Assembly (NCBI RefSeq): GCF_000348745.1
Contig: NC_020812.1
Coordinates: 1,373,444-1,437,443 of the forward strand
DNA length: 64,000 bases
DNA from: Micavibrio aeruginosavorus EPB
GTDB taxonomy: Bacteria > Pseudomonadota > Alphaproteobacteria > Micavibrionales > Micavibrionaceae
Reading direction: 5' to 3'
The position numbers and the translations under genes are program-made. The notes below the pieces were generated by a model. That model did not search any database. It saw only the letters and a list, made by a program, of their open reading frames with translations, and was not told where the DNA came from. Positions 1 to 11,035 of the stretch are shown one piece after another (within the stretch, counting starts at the first letter, position 1; every line of letters starts with the position of its first letter).

Positions 1-2
1 CG

Positions 3-994
<992 letters not shown>

Positions 995-1004
<10 letters not shown>

Positions 1005-2632
1005 TCCTGAAAAACTTCGCGTACTCTACGTTACAACATGTTGTCCCGCTGATCTTTTCGATCTTGCTGTTCTGCGGCGGAGCCATGTTGCTTGTATCCG
1101 CCGCCCTGCCCATCGTGCCGGAAAATTTGAAATGGATCAGCCAGGTTGAACCGCTGACCTTTATCGAACTCTCCCACATTGTCAGCGTGTTGTCGGGCCT
1201 GTTCCTGCTGTTCCTTGCACGCGGGGTGCGGTTGCGGTTGGACGCGGCCTATTACGCCTGTATCGCTGTTCTGGCGATCGCCATTCTGGCCTTGACCTTT
1301 AAGGGGCTTGAATGGAAACAGGCGATGATGCTGGGCGCGATGTTGTTGCTGTTTATTCCCACGCGGAAATACTTCAACCGCAAGGCCTCGCTGTTCACCA
1401 TGCAATTCCCGCCGGAATGGATCGCGTTGATTGCGCTGGTTCTGGCCTTGGCCACATGGCTGGGGTTCGAGGCGTATAAGCACGTCGAATACGCCCATGA
1501 TCTGTGGTGGCGGTTTTCGTACCGCGAAGACGCGCCGCGATTCCTGCGCATGGTTCTGGTCACGGGTGCCTTTATCTTTGCCTATGGCCTGTACAATATT
1601 TTCAAGGTCGCCCGGCCCGAACAATCGCCCGTTTTATCCGCCGATGACCGCGCCCGCCTCCACGCCATTGCCACCGCATCGAACGATTGCACCAGTTTCC
1701 TGTCGCTGATGGGCGATAAAGCCGTTTTGTGGAGCGACAGCGGCAAGGCCTTTATCATGTATGCCATGACACCGCGTTACTGGGTTGCCATGGGTGATCC
1801 TGTTGGCGATGCCGCTGAATTCCCGGCCCTGTTGTGGAAGTTCCGCGAAAACGCCGATCTGCACAACGCGCTGGCCGTTTATTATCAGGTTTCCGACCGG
1901 CATTTGCCGCTCTATCTCGATCGCGGCCTGATCCTGCTGAAAATCGGGGAAGAGGCCCGTATTTTCCTGCCAACCTTCCACACCGATGGCGGCAAGCGGG
2001 AAAACCAGCGCAAATTACGCAACCGCATGCACCGCGATGGGTACAGCCTGCATATCATTGAAGGGGCCGAGCTGGACGCCGCCATGCCCGCCTTGCGCGT
2101 CATTTCGGATTCATGGCTGGCCACGAAGAAGGTCAAGGAAAAAGGCTTTTCCCTTGGCTTCTTCGATGAATCTTATATCCGCTCCACCCGTGTCGCCGTG
2201 GTGAAAAAAGACGGGCGTATTTACGCCTTTGCCAATATCTGGGATCTGCAGAACCGCGAACAAATCTCGCTCGATTTGATGCGCTATGACCCGGAAGATT
2301 CACCACCGGGCATGATGGAATATCTGTTCCTCGACACCATCTTCTGGGCCAAGGATCAGGGGTACCAATGGTTCGGGTTGGGCATGTCGCCCCTGTCCGG
2401 GTTGGAAGAACACGCCCTCGCCCCGCTGTGGCATAAAATTGGCCGCACCATCTATAAACACGGTGAAGACCTTTATAATTTCGAAGGATTGCGGGCTTAT
2501 AAATCGAAATTTGATCCCGTCTGGCGTCCGCGTTATATCGCCGTGCCGCCAACACCGCGTATTCCCATGGTTTTACTGACCGTGGCCCGAATTATTTCCG
2601 GTGGATTCCGTGGGATGTTTCAAAAACGCTAA
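995..2632 (+). CDS. MprF-like DUF2156 aminoacyl-lipid synthase without the flippase half
   Basis: Matches the central and C-terminal parts of MprF (lysyl/alanyl-phosphatidylglycerol synthase): about six membrane segments in residues 10-260, then the cytosolic DUF2156 GNAT-fold catalytic domain. Family signatures include the [23 protein letters not shown] segment split across the last membrane helices, then [17 protein letters not shown] and [14 protein letters not shown]. Full MprF has about 850 residues; here only about 545, so the N-terminal flippase domain is missing. The start is uncertain: the open frame reaches back into tdh, and I chose TTG at 995, ten bases after GGGAAGG and overlapping the tdh stop. 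The ATG at 1085 is possible but would cut the first membrane helix. It probably modifies membrane phospholipid with an amino acid. Confidence 0.8.
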
Positions 2633-2660
2633 CGCCGCCAGACATTCACACTGGAGCATA

Positions 2661-2695
2661 AAACAAAACCCCCGAGAACAGGGGGTTTTGTTTTT
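2661..2695 (+). terminator. Rho-independent terminator after the MprF-like gene
   Basis: A C5/G5 stem flanked by complementary A-rich and T-rich arms closes over a short loop (GAGAACA) and runs into a T-tract. The A-rich left arm makes it bidirectional, so it can also end the minus-strand gene that stops at 2701. Confidence 0.85.
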
Positions 2696-2700
2696 ATTGA

Positions 2701-3270
2701 TCAGGCATGAAAACATCCATCGCCGGATGATGGCGGGCGCGGTGATACACCCCGTTCGGCCAAGGCCTTCACAACATCCTTCATCCCTGCCTGCGCCGCC
2801 ATTTCATGCAATGTCGGGCCATAGGTTTTCATGACACTGAACGCCGTGCAGATATCAAATTCAATACGCGCCGAAATATTGGTCCGCGTATTATTCACCA
2901 AAGCCAACGCAATTTGATCGGCACCATTTTGAATGGCATAGGCCACGATGGGCGTTCGCGCCGTGGTGCTGGTCCCGCCGCTATAGGGCGCATGCGGAAT
3001 TTGAACATCAGACAGGGAATAATTCACGTTATAGCCCAGCATTCTGCCCATCGCCACGTTGAATACGGCCAGATCGTTTCGGCGAATAATGGCCCGCACA
3101 AAATCATCTTTCTGAAATTCGTCCAGCTCGATCGTATCCAGAATTTTGGACAATCCCTGAGCATCAGCGTTTTCAATCGTCGTGCGCATCGCGCCCATCA
3201 TGGCACGATGGGTTTTCGCGTCCTTATAGGACTGAACCAGACTGTTAAACACCTCACGAAGAATATTCAT
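2701..3270 (-). CDS. Ankyrin-repeat-like protein of unknown function
   Basis: A 189-residue protein with no signal peptide. The C-terminal third resembles ankyrin repeats: TPIVAYAIQNGADQIALALV, and near the end LHEMAAQAGMKDVVKALAER, which has the helix-helix spacing and the typical end V(K)ALAERGVSP. The N-terminal half is alpha-helical and unrecognised. The ATG at 3270 is chosen because GAGGAG lies seven bases upstream; the longer frame to 3378 has no ribosome-binding site. It stands alone, convergent with the MprF-like gene and divergent from hmgA. Ankyrin repeats usually mediate protein-protein contacts, but no partner can be inferred. Confidence 0.7.
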   Translation of the reverse strand: MNILREVFNSLVQSYKDAKTHRAMMGAMRTTIENADAQGLSKILDTIELDEFQKDDFVRAIIRRNDLAVFNVAMGRMLGYNVNYSLSDVQIPHAPYSGGTSTTARTPIVAYAIQNGADQIALALVNNTRTNISARIEFDICTAFSVMKTYGPTLHEMAAQAGMKDVVKALAERGVSPRPPSSGDGCFHA

Positions 3271-3365
3271 GGAAACATCTCCTCTGCCTGTTATGACCTT
3301 CAAAGGCCTGAATTTATGGCTCAATATTCCATAAAGCACATAACACCCCCCGTCAAACAAGATGA

Positions 3366-3380
3366 ATATGTTAAACATAT
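3366..3380. promoter_or_regulatory. Operator-like perfect palindrome upstream of hmgA
   Basis: ATATGTT-A-AACATAT is a 7+1+7 perfect palindrome about 76 bases before the hmgA start, in the divergent region between hmgA and the ankyrin-like gene. A second smaller inverted repeat, ACGGAT-N9-ATCCGT, follows at 3383-3403. The size and symmetry suit a dimeric repressor. Binding by any particular regulator is not shown. Confidence 0.4.
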
Positions 3381-3455
3381 CAACGGATTAGAGCCATATC
3401 CGTTTTTGCTGTATCCTGTTCCCCGAACAAAAACGACCAACAGGAAGGCCCGCAA

Positions 3456-4769
3456 ATGACCGCACACGACCCGCAATACATGTCCGGTTTTGGCAATGAA
3501 TTCGCAACGGAATCCCTGCCCGGCGCGTTGCCCGTGGGCCAAAATTCGCCGCAGAAGCCACCCTATGGCCTGTATGCCGAACAATTGACGGGCGCGCCCT
3601 TTACCGCGCCGCGCGCGACGAACAAGCGCAGCTGGCTGTACCGCATCCTGCCCTCTGTCTGTCACAAACCGTATGAGGCATATAAACACCCGACTTTGTT
3701 CAGCACCCCGTTCAACGGCACCGACACACCGTCCAGCCAGCTGCGATGGGACCCGCACCCGATCCCGGCCAAGGGTGTGGATTGGGTCGACAGCCTGTTC
3801 ACCGTTGCGGGCAATGGTGATGCGGATGCGTGGGCGGGTTTGGCCGTTCATTTGTATGCGTGCAACGCGGCCATGCACAATCGCTTCTTCTATAACGCCG
3901 ATGGTGAAATGTTGATCGTGCCGCAACAGGGTACGCTGCGTCTGAAAACCGAAATGGGCATTATCGACTGCGCCCCCGGTGAAATTGCTGTGATCCCGCG
4001 CGGCATTAAATTCGCGGTCGACCTGCCCACCGGCGCGGCGCGCGGTTATGTGTGCGAAAACTATGGTCAACCGTTCCAATTGCCGGACCTCGGCCCGATT
4101 GGCGCCAATGGCCTGGCCAACCCGCGCGATTTCCTGACACCCACCGCGTGGTACGAGGATAAAGAAGGCGACTACGAAGTCATCGCCAAATTCTGCGGCA
4201 AGACATGGCGCGCCGATTACACTCACTCGGTCCTGAACGTCGTGGCATGGCATGGTAATTACGCCCCGTATAAATATGATTTGAAAAATTTCAACACCAT
4301 CAATTCGGTGTCGTTCGACCATCCGGACCCGTCCATCTTCACCGTATTGACGTCCCCATCCCATCCGGCAGGGACAGCAAATGTTGATTTCGTCATTTTC
4401 CCACCGCGCTGGATGGTGGCCGAAAACACGTTCCGCCCGCCGTATTTCCATCGCAATTTGATGAGCGAATTTATGGGCCTGATCTTCGGCGTTTATGACG
4501 GCAAAGAATCCGAAGAAGGCGGCGAATTCGCCCCCGGCGGTTGCTCCCTGCACAATTGCATGTGCGGCCATGGGCCGGATGCCGATGTGGTGGAAAAGGC
4601 CAGCAACGCCACCCTGAACCCCGTCAAGCTGGATGGCACATTGGCCTTTATGTTCGAAAGCAAATACACCATGCGCCCAACCGAACAGGCCCTGAAATCC
4701 AAAACCCTGCAAAAAGAATATTACAAAGCCTGGGCCACCATTCCGAAACTCTTCACCGGTTCGAAATAA
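3456..4769 (+). CDS. hmgA: Homogentisate 1,2-dioxygenase
   Basis: Fe(II) ring-cleaving dioxygenase that converts homogentisate to maleylacetoacetate, the key step of tyrosine/phenylalanine breakdown. At 437 residues it has full family length. The N-terminal signature [12 protein letters not shown] is intact, and the iron ligands are present: His332 and Glu338 in [11 protein letters not shown], and His372 in CGHGPDA, matching His335, Glu341 and His371 of the human enzyme. AGGAAGG sits about ten bases before the ATG. The other pathway genes (hpd, maiA, fahA) are not adjacent. The downstream DUF4139-like gene starts 11 bases after the stop, so the two may be co-transcribed although no functional link is evident. 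Confidence 0.96.
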   Translation: MTAHDPQYMSGFGNEFATESLPGALPVGQNSPQKPPYGLYAEQLTGAPFTAPRATNKRSWLYRILPSVCHKPYEAYKHPTLFSTPFNGTDTPSSQLRWDPHPIPAKGVDWVDSLFTVAGNGDADAWAGLAVHLYACNAAMHNRFFYNADGEMLIVPQQGTLRLKTEMGIIDCAPGEIAVIPRGIKFAVDLPTGAARGYVCENYGQPFQLPDLGPIGANGLANPRDFLTPTAWYEDKEGDYEVIAKFCGKTWRADYTHSVLNVVAWHGNYAPYKYDLKNFNTINSVSFDHPDPSIFTVLTSPSHPAGTANVDFVIFPPRWMVAENTFRPPYFHRNLMSEFMGLIFGVYDGKESEEGGEFAPGGCSLHNCMCGHGPDADVVEKASNATLNPVKLDGTLAFMFESKYTMRPTEQALKSKTLQKEYYKAWATIPKLFTGSK

Positions 4770-4780
4770 GGATAATTGTC

Positions 4781-6886
4781 ATGACCAAATTGCGCTTCGC
4801 CCTGCTCGCTTCGGCCCTGTTTATGGCCACGCCTGCGTTTGCGGATGAATTGCCGCTGAAACGCGCTGTGATTTCGACCAGCGGCGTGGCCCTGTACGAA
4901 CATGCGGGCACGATTGAGGGCAATGCCGATATCGCCCTGCCCGTGCGGTTGGATCAGGTGGATGATGCGCTGAAAAGCCTGGTTGTCTTTGACACGCTGG
5001 GCACCATTGGCGGCGTGAATTTGCCGGGTCGACAGCCTTTGGCCGAAGCCTTCCGCGATTTGCCGTTTACACAGGCTGATTTGCAATCCCCCGTTACATT
5101 GCTGAACGCGCTGAAGGGCGCACAGGTCAGCATCGACGGCGGCATTACGGGCCGTTTGATTGGCGTCACCACAGAAGCCGAAAAGACGGATGCCGGAACC
5201 ATCACGCGCCACCGCGTCACGGTGATGGGTGACACGGGTATGAAATCCGCCATCATGGAAAATTTGAACGCCGTGCAATTCACGGAAAAAGCCGTACAGG
5301 ATCAAATCAATCGCGCCCTGGAAGCTGTCTACACCAACCGTGTGAAGGACCAACGCACACTGAACGTGACATTGAACGGCGAAGGCAAACGTGATGTGGC
5401 GTTGGCCTATCTGCAAGCTGCCCCCTTGTGGAAAAGCACCTATCGCCTGGTCCTGCCGAACGAAGGGGGCGAAGATCAAACGGCCCTGATCCAGGGATGG
5501 GCCGTGTTGGAAAACACCACCGGACAGGATTGGAATGACGTGGCCGTCACCATCACATCCGGGTCCCCCGTCACCTATACGCAGGCCTTGTACGAAAGCT
5601 ATTACATTCCGCGCACGGCCCTGCCCGTCAAGGTCATTGACCGCGTTATGCCGCGTGTGGATGACGGAACGGTCGGCACCGCGAACATTGCCGAAGGCAA
5701 AAGCGAACAATGGCAAAAGAAAGCCATGCGCGCAGGGTCTGACACTATGATGGAAAGCCACATGCTGGCCACCGCTGCCGCACCGGCCCCCGCCATGGCG
5801 GAAATGGCGATGGACAGTGCCGCGGGATATGGCGGTGCCGGTGAATCCTATGTTCCTGCCATCTCGACCCCAGACATGGCCGCCACGCAAACCGCGTTGG
5901 CGGCGGAAACGGCGACGCAAATGCTGTTTACCTTTCCCACGCCGGTCACCTTGCCCGCCGGGGACAGTTTGATGGTGCCGTTTATCAGCGAAAAAATGGA
6001 TGCCCAACGCCTCTACGTCTATCAACCCGAAACCAATGCCGCCCACCCGCTGGCCGCGGTGAAGGTGAAGAATGACGGCGATACGGGCCTTCCCCCCGGC
6101 ATCCTGACCTTGTTCGATGGTGGCGCGCCCAATCTGGTGCATGTTGGCGATGCGGAAATGCCGTTGATCCCGGCGGGTGAAGATCGTTTCATCTCCTTCG
6201 CGCTGGATACCAAAACCAATATTGAGCAGAAGACCGAAGATGACCGCCAACTAGGCCTGATTACCATTTCCAATGGCACGTTCACGCAAAAAGTATCATG
6301 GCGCAACACCACGACCTACACGGCGAAGGCCCCAGCGAACGAAGACCGCGAAATCGTGATTGAACACCCGCGCCGCGATGGTTGGGACTTGATCATGCCG
6401 GACGGGTATGACGGCAAGCCGGATGTGACATCCACCCATTACCGTCTGGTCCTGAACGTGAAAAAGGGCGAAAGCGAGTCATTGGAGGTTACGTTACGCC
6501 GCGATGACGCGGAAACCATGGCTCTGACCTATGTGAACGAAGCGGATCTGGATGCCCGCATGGCCGCCATGGGCAAGGATCTGCCCGACGATCTGCGCAA
6601 GGCCATGGATCAGGTGAAAACCCTGCGCGCCGCCGTGGCGGAACAGGAAACCGCCCTGCGCCAAATCGAAAACACGCGGAACCAGATTTACACGGACCAG
6701 GAACGCCTCCGCCAGAACCTGGAAACCGTGGCCCCGAACAACAAATTGGGCAAACGGTACCTGAAACAACTGGAAGAACAGGAAAACGCGCTGGATAAAC
6801 TGGCCAGCAGCGAGGCCGCGATCGAAATCAAGCTGAACGATGCACGCAAAGCGTTGAACGATTATATCGCGACATTAAAATTCTAA
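4781..6886 (+). CDS. Exported DUF4139-like protein
   Basis: A 701-residue protein with a clear Sec signal peptide (MTKLRFALLASALFMATPAFA), so likely periplasmic or surface-located. It opens with a beta-rich domain (ISTSGVALYEHAG), has an Ala/Met-rich linker near residues 325-370, continues with a beta-sandwich region (WRNTTTYTAKAPANEDREIVIEHPRRDGW) that resembles DUF4139, and ends in about 100 residues of predicted coiled coil rich in Gln, Glu and Leu. The start is set by the signal peptide and AAGGA upstream; the frame extends further 5' inside hmgA but that part is out-of-frame noise. DUF4139 proteins are poorly characterised. I assign the family with moderate confidence and no function. 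Confidence 0.7.
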   Translation: MTKLRFALLASALFMATPAFADELPLKRAVISTSGVALYEHAGTIEGNADIALPVRLDQVDDALKSLVVFDTLGTIGGVNLPGRQPLAEAFRDLPFTQADLQSPVTLLNALKGAQVSIDGGITGRLIGVTTEAEKTDAGTITRHRVTVMGDTGMKSAIMENLNAVQFTEKAVQDQINRALEAVYTNRVKDQRTLNVTLNGEGKRDVALAYLQAAPLWKSTYRLVLPNEGGEDQTALIQGWAVLENTTGQDWNDVAVTITSGSPVTYTQALYESYYIPRTALPVKVIDRVMPRVDDGTVGTANIAEGKSEQWQKKAMRAGSDTMMESHMLATAAAPAPAMAEMAMDSAAGYGGAGESYVPAISTPDMAATQTALAAETATQMLFTFPTPVTLPAGDSLMVPFISEKMDAQRLYVYQPETNAAHPLAAVKVKNDGDTGLPPGILTLFDGGAPNLVHVGDAEMPLIPAGEDRFISFALDTKTNIEQKTEDDRQLGLITISNGTFTQKVSWRNTTTYTAKAPANEDREIVIEHPRRDGWDLIMPDGYDGKPDVTSTHYRLVLNVKKGESESLEVTLRRDDAETMALTYVNEADLDARMAAMGKDLPDDLRKAMDQVKTLRAAVAEQETALRQIENTRNQIYTDQERLRQNLETVAPNNKLGKRYLKQLEEQENALDKLASSEAAIEIKLNDARKALNDYIATLKF

Positions 6887-6897
6887 ATGCATCCAAT

Positions 6898-6930
6898 AAA
6901 AAACCCCGGCACATCGCCGGGGTTTTTCTT
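6898..6930. terminator. Bidirectional intrinsic terminator between convergent genes
   Basis: The stem CCCCGGC/GCCGGGG with loop ACATC is flanked by six A on the left and five T on the right. It lies between the convergent stops at 6886 and 6941, so it serves both strands. Confidence 0.9.
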
Positions 6931-6940
6931 TTGTCTTTTC

Positions 6941-8371
6941 TTAAACCGCTTCGGCGGGACGGGCCGATTGTTTGGTGACCAGACTGCCGACAATCATACC
7001 GATTGAGGATGCCACGAAACCGGCCAATTGCGGCGGACAAACGCCCTCACCCTCGGGCGAAATGAACTCCATGATAATCCATGTGCCAATCCCCAGAATG
7101 ATGGCCGCCATGGCCCCCGGCGTATTCGCGCGTTTCCAGTAAATACCGGCAAACAAGGGCACAATGGCCCCGGCCAGCGTGACTTTGTACGCATTTTCAA
7201 CCATCTCGAAAATGGACAATTCGCTGTTTAACGCGATGACCAGAACGATCCCCGCAAACCCCACAACACTGCTCCGGATCAGGGTCAGGAAATGGCGGTC
7301 ATCCATGTTTTTCAGAAACCCCCGCGCAATGTTTTCCGCAAAGGTCACCGACGGGGCCAGCAATGTTCCCGACGCCGTCGACATAATCGCCGACAACACC
7401 GCGCCAAAGAACATGACCTGAACCCAGATCGGCGTATGTTCCAAAATCAGGGACGGCAGAATGATCTGGCTATCCTGTTCCAGTTGCAGGGCCACGATCT
7501 CAGGCTGGATCACAAAGGCGGAATAAGCCAGATAGATCGGAATAAACGCAAACAGCAGGTACAGCACACCACCGGTCACCGTACCGCCAATGGCCGCCTT
7601 CTCGCTTTTTGCCGACATCACGCGCTGGAACACGTCCTGTTGCGGGATGGACCCAAACCCCATGGTCATCCACGCGGCAAGGAACGCCAGAATGCCCGGC
7701 AATGTCATTTCCGGCCAGAAATTGTCAAATTTCCCGGCATCAACGGCCGCGGTGACAACCACATCAACCCCACCGGCCATATTGCTGATGAAGAAGGAAA
7801 TGATAAACAAGCCCACGACAATCATGATCATCTGCAGGAAGTCGGTCATGGCCACGGACCACATACCACCGAAAATCGTGTAGATCAGAACGATCCCCAG
7901 CCCCAGAACCATGCCCCATTCCTGGGTAATACCACCATGGGTCAACAGGTTGAACACCAGACCCAACGCCATAATCTGCGCCGCGACCCAGCCGAGATAG
8001 CTGATACAGATACAAATCGACACCAGCAATTCCACAGACCGGCCATAGGTCCGCTTATAAAAATCACCAATGGTCAGCAGTTTCATGCGGTACAGCGGCC
8101 CGGCGAAAATCAAACCGACCAAAATCAGGCACAACGCCGCCCCGAACGGGTCGGACACAACGCCGCCAATCCCTTCCTCAATAAACGTCGCAGGGATGCC
8201 CAGAACCGTTTCCGATCCGAACCACGTCGCAAACACGGTGGCAATGGTGATGTAAACAGGCAAAGACCGTCCGGCCAGAACATAGTCACTGGATGAATGC
8301 ACCCGGCGGGCCGCATACAAACCAATGCAAATGGACACCAGCATGTAAAAGAAAACAAATCCGATCAGCAC
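6941..8371 (-). CDS. Sodium:solute symporter family (SSS) transporter
   Basis: A 476-residue polytopic inner-membrane protein with about 13 membrane segments. SSS features include the N-terminal SSSDYVLAGRSLP stretch, ATWFGSETVLGIP in the second helix, and the sodium-binding region around SAIMSTASGTLLAPS. The substrate cannot be read from sequence; the family takes up sugars, proline, pantothenate, acetate and others. Translation probably starts at GTG 8371, because AGGGAGA lies about nine bases upstream; there is no ATG nearby that keeps helix 1. It is monocistronic, with a shared terminator downstream. Confidence 0.88.
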   Translation of the reverse strand: MLIGFVFFYMLVSICIGLYAARRVHSSSDYVLAGRSLPVYITIATVFATWFGSETVLGIPATFIEEGIGGVVSDPFGAALCLILVGLIFAGPLYRMKLLTIGDFYKRTYGRSVELLVSICICISYLGWVAAQIMALGLVFNLLTHGGITQEWGMVLGLGIVLIYTIFGGMWSVAMTDFLQMIMIVVGLFIISFFISNMAGGVDVVVTAAVDAGKFDNFWPEMTLPGILAFLAAWMTMGFGSIPQQDVFQRVMSAKSEKAAIGGTVTGGVLYLLFAFIPIYLAYSAFVIQPEIVALQLEQDSQIILPSLILEHTPIWVQVMFFGAVLSAIMSTASGTLLAPSVTFAENIARGFLKNMDDRHFLTLIRSSVVGFAGIVLVIALNSELSIFEMVENAYKVTLAGAIVPLFAGIYWKRANTPGAMAAIILGIGTWIIMEFISPEGEGVCPPQLAGFVASSIGMIVGSLVTKQSARPAEAV

Positions 8372-8449
8372 CCGCGTATCTCCCTGTCAGGCGTTGTTGT
8401 GCACGATTCTAAAAATCATAACGAAATTGGAAAATCTGTATAGATGGAA

Positions 8450-9445
8450 TTATGGCCGTTCCCACCGTTTAAAGAAGGTCCACATCATATCGTTTAACGG
8501 AATATCGTCATTATAGGGGCCTGTGGCCCGCATCCATTTCCGGCACAAAACCCCGTTCGGGCGGCTTTCGCACAGTTTCAGGCCCGTGGCCCCGCCCGGC
8601 CAGTTATGCCCGCCTCCGGCCACACTGCACAATGTCACCTCGCCTTCATACACCGTGCATCCAGCCCAGCGTTCACAGGTCATGTTCCGGCGCTTATCTG
8701 TAATCTCTGTTTTACGGGTACAGCCATAATCGCGCGCCCGCCGCCACATGGATTCACGAACACCCAGACATTCCCAACTTTCGCCCCCTTCATCCCCGCC
8801 GCCAAGGAAATCGGAAAAACATCCGCCGCATGTTCCGCCACCATACAACGCGCATTTATCCGCTGTGCCATGAATGTGCATCACCGGCATGGGCCGTGCA
8901 TCGGGGCAGGCATGGAATACATTCTGCCCCGCATTGGGCGCAACCGCCGCGACACGTTCGGACAGGGCACAGGCCAGACGATACACCATCATCGCCCCGT
9001 TGGAATGCCCGGTCAGGTAAATGCGTTTGGGGTCAGCGCGGAACTGATCACGCAATTCATCCATGATCGCGGATGAATAGGCCACATCGTCAACCTTTTT
9101 CTCCATTGCGGTTCCGCAACATGTGCCCGCATTCCACGTACGAAAACGGTTTTTACCCTCCGGCGCCGTGCCTTCCGGGTATACGGCAATAAAGCCATAT
9201 TTGTCAGCCGTATCGTTCAGGCGCGTCATATCCGCCATGCCCTCCGCCGTGCCGCCGCCACCATGATACGCCATCACGACCGGATAGGGCCCGGCCTTTG
9301 GCTTGAATCCAGCGGGCAGGTGGATGAGATAATCCCGTTCCACACCATTCACGGTCACGGATTGTTTGAGCAACCCATCAGCCGCTTGCGCGCTGAATGG
9401 CAACACAAAAAGAACACAGAAAATACCAAGTAAAACACGGATCAT
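8450..9445 (-). CDS. Secreted PHB-depolymerase/feruloyl-esterase-like hydrolase (LpqC/CE1 type)
   Basis: An alpha/beta-hydrolase with a signal peptide (MIRVLLGIFCVLFVLPFSAQA), so exported. The catalytic serine is in GHSNGAMM, the oxyanion region in YHGGGGTAEGM, and the C-terminal histidine in GGGHNWPGG, all as in the LpqC/esterase_PHB group. It is unusually rich in cysteine in the second half (about eight), suggesting disulphides in an extracytoplasmic enzyme. Two in-frame ATGs exist; I chose 9445 because GGAGA lies about eight bases upstream, whereas 9460 has no ribosome-binding site. Substrate is unknown: short polyester, feruloyl ester or another carbohydrate ester. Confidence 0.85.
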   Translation of the reverse strand: MIRVLLGIFCVLFVLPFSAQAADGLLKQSVTVNGVERDYLIHLPAGFKPKAGPYPVVMAYHGGGGTAEGMADMTRLNDTADKYGFIAVYPEGTAPEGKNRFRTWNAGTCCGTAMEKKVDDVAYSSAIMDELRDQFRADPKRIYLTGHSNGAMMVYRLACALSERVAAVAPNAGQNVFHACPDARPMPVMHIHGTADKCALYGGGTCGGCFSDFLGGGDEGGESWECLGVRESMWRRARDYGCTRKTEITDKRRNMTCERWAGCTVYEGEVTLCSVAGGGHNWPGGATGLKLCESRPNGVLCRKWMRATGPYNDDIPLNDMMWTFFKRWERP

Positions 9446-9472
9446 TTTCGATTTCTCCATGAATGAAAATGA

Positions 9473-9497
9473 TTATCCCGGGATCACCCCGGGATAA
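9473..9497 (-). terminator. Hairpin terminator-like element after gcvPB
   Basis: TTATCCCGGG/CCCGGGATAA form a perfect 10-bp stem with a 5-base loop between the gcvPB stop and the start of the esterase gene. On the minus strand it is followed by TCATTTTCATT, a weak U-rich tail, so termination may be partial. Confidence 0.65.
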
Positions 9498-9505
9498 TAA
9501 AAGAT

Positions 9506-11035
9506 TTATTCTTTGGTCCAGCGCAATTTCGGGAACCGGGCCGCTTTGACCTCGTCCAATCGACGACGCGGGGTGCTGCGCGGATATTCGTGCAATTCAT
9601 CGCCCTGCCCGGTTTCAACCATATCGGCGATATGGCGCATAACGCCGATAAAGCGATCCAGGCTGTCCTTGCTTTCCGTTTCGGTCGGTTCGATCAACAT
9701 CGCGCCCTGTACCACCAACGGGAAATACACGGTCATCGGGTGGAACCCGTATTCGACCAGAGCCTTGGCAATATCCAGCGTAGATACGCCTTTTTCCTTC
9801 TGGATTTTTTCGGTCAGCAGGCATTCATGCATGCAAGGCCCGTCGAACGGCACGTTATAAACGTCCTTCAACTGGCTGAGGATATAGTTTGCGTTCAAAA
9901 CAGCATCGTCCGACACCTGACGCAAACCATCACCGCCGTGCGACATCATATAGGCCAACGCCCGCACATGCATACCGAACTGCCCATGGAAGCCCTTCAA
10001 GCGGCCCAGCGTGGTCGGGCGCATGTCTTCAGTTTCCAGCACGTATGTTTCGCCCTGCTTCACCACGGTCGGCACGGGCATATACGGGGCTAATTCATCG
10101 GTCACGCAAATCGGACCCGACCCCGGCCCACCGCCGCCATGCGGGGTGGAGAAGGTTTTGTGCAAATTGATATGCATCACATCAACGCCGAAATCCGCCG
10201 GACGCACGCGCCCGACCAGCGCGTTAAAGTTCGCCCCATCGCAATAGAAATACCCGCCCGCCTTGTGCAGCAAATCGGCAATTTCAACAATTTCACGTTC
10301 AAACAGCCCGCACGTATTCGGGTTGGTCACCATCATCCCGGCCACATCATGGCCATCGCCAAGCGCTTCTTTAAACGCCTCGACGCTCATGCGGCCGGTG
10401 TCCTTCGTCGGAATAACGCGGATCGTATAGCCGCACATCGCCGCCGTCGCCGGGTTCGTGCCGTGCGCGGAATCCGGGATCAGCATGACGGTTTTATGGG
10501 CATTTCCCTTTTGTTCATGCGCGCGACGGATGGTCATGACCCCCGCCAGTTCGCCATGCGCACCCGCCGCCGGGGACAGGCATACGCCCGGCAATCCGGT
10601 CAGCGTCGCCAGCCAGTGCTGTAAATCATGCATCACACGCAACGCGCCCTGAATGGTTTGTTGCGGCTGTAACGGGTGGACATGCGCAAAACCGGGCAAA
10701 CGCGCCATGCGTTCATTCAAGCGCGGGTTATGCTTCATCGTGCAGGACCCCAACGGGAAGAACCCGCTGTCGATCGAGTAGTTCAGCGTGGACAGGCGCA
10801 CGAAATGGCGCACCGCCTGTGGCTCGGACACTTGCGGCAAACCAATATCACCGCGTTCCGCCTGACCGGTACGGTTTTTGAAGTTTTTTACGTCCGGGAA
10901 ATCAACACCGGAATGATCGCTCCGCTCTTTTTCCCAGAGCAGGCTCTCTTCGTAATGCAATCCGCGCGATCCGCCGTTCAATTCTTTTGTCATCATGGTG
11001 CTTACCTGACTTTCAATTTTCCGTTCGGCGCTCAT
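9506..11035 (-). CDS. gcvPB: Glycine dehydrogenase (decarboxylating) subunit 2, P2 protein
   Basis: The C-terminal half of the split P-protein of the glycine cleavage system. With GcvPA it decarboxylates glycine and passes the aminomethyl group to lipoyl-GcvH. It has 509 residues, and the PLP lysine is in NLHKTFSTPHGGGGPG. Other signatures are DSGFFPLGSCTMKHNPR and PDSAHGTNPATAAMCGY. Its ATG overlaps the gcvPA stop (ATGA), so the subunits are translationally coupled; the start is set by that overlap, although an inner Met pair at residues 14-15 could also serve. It is the last gene of gcvT-gcvH-gcvPA-gcvPB. Confidence 0.95.
   Translation of the reverse strand: MSAERKIESQVSTMMTKELNGGSRGLHYEESLLWEKERSDHSGVDFPDVKNFKNRTGQAERGDIGLPQVSEPQAVRHFVRLSTLNYSIDSGFFPLGSCTMKHNPRLNERMARLPGFAHVHPLQPQQTIQGALRVMHDLQHWLATLTGLPGVCLSPAAGAHGELAGVMTIRRAHEQKGNAHKTVMLIPDSAHGTNPATAAMCGYTIRVIPTKDTGRMSVEAFKEALGDGHDVAGMMVTNPNTCGLFEREIVEIADLLHKAGGYFYCDGANFNALVGRVRPADFGVDVMHINLHKTFSTPHGGGGPGSGPICVTDELAPYMPVPTVVKQGETYVLETEDMRPTTLGRLKGFHGQFGMHVRALAYMMSHGGDGLRQVSDDAVLNANYILSQLKDVYNVPFDGPCMHECLLTEKIQKEKGVSTLDIAKALVEYGFHPMTVYFPLVVQGAMLIEPTETESKDSLDRFIGVMRHIADMVETGQGDELHEYPRSTPRRRLDEVKAARFPKLRWTKE

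Noticed and set aside
3321-4712. 463-codon minus-strand open frame opposite hmgA
   Set aside because: It mirrors the codon bias of hmgA, which has full family length and all iron ligands. The antisense product is Gln/His/Arg-rich without domains.
4721-6250. 509-codon minus-strand open frame opposite the DUF4139-like gene
   Set aside because: Low-complexity His/Gln/Arg shadow; the plus frame has a signal peptide and a ribosome-binding site.
7292-8296. 334-codon plus-strand open frame opposite the symporter
   Set aside because: His/Arg/Asn-rich shadow of a membrane protein gene; no ribosome-binding site or domain.
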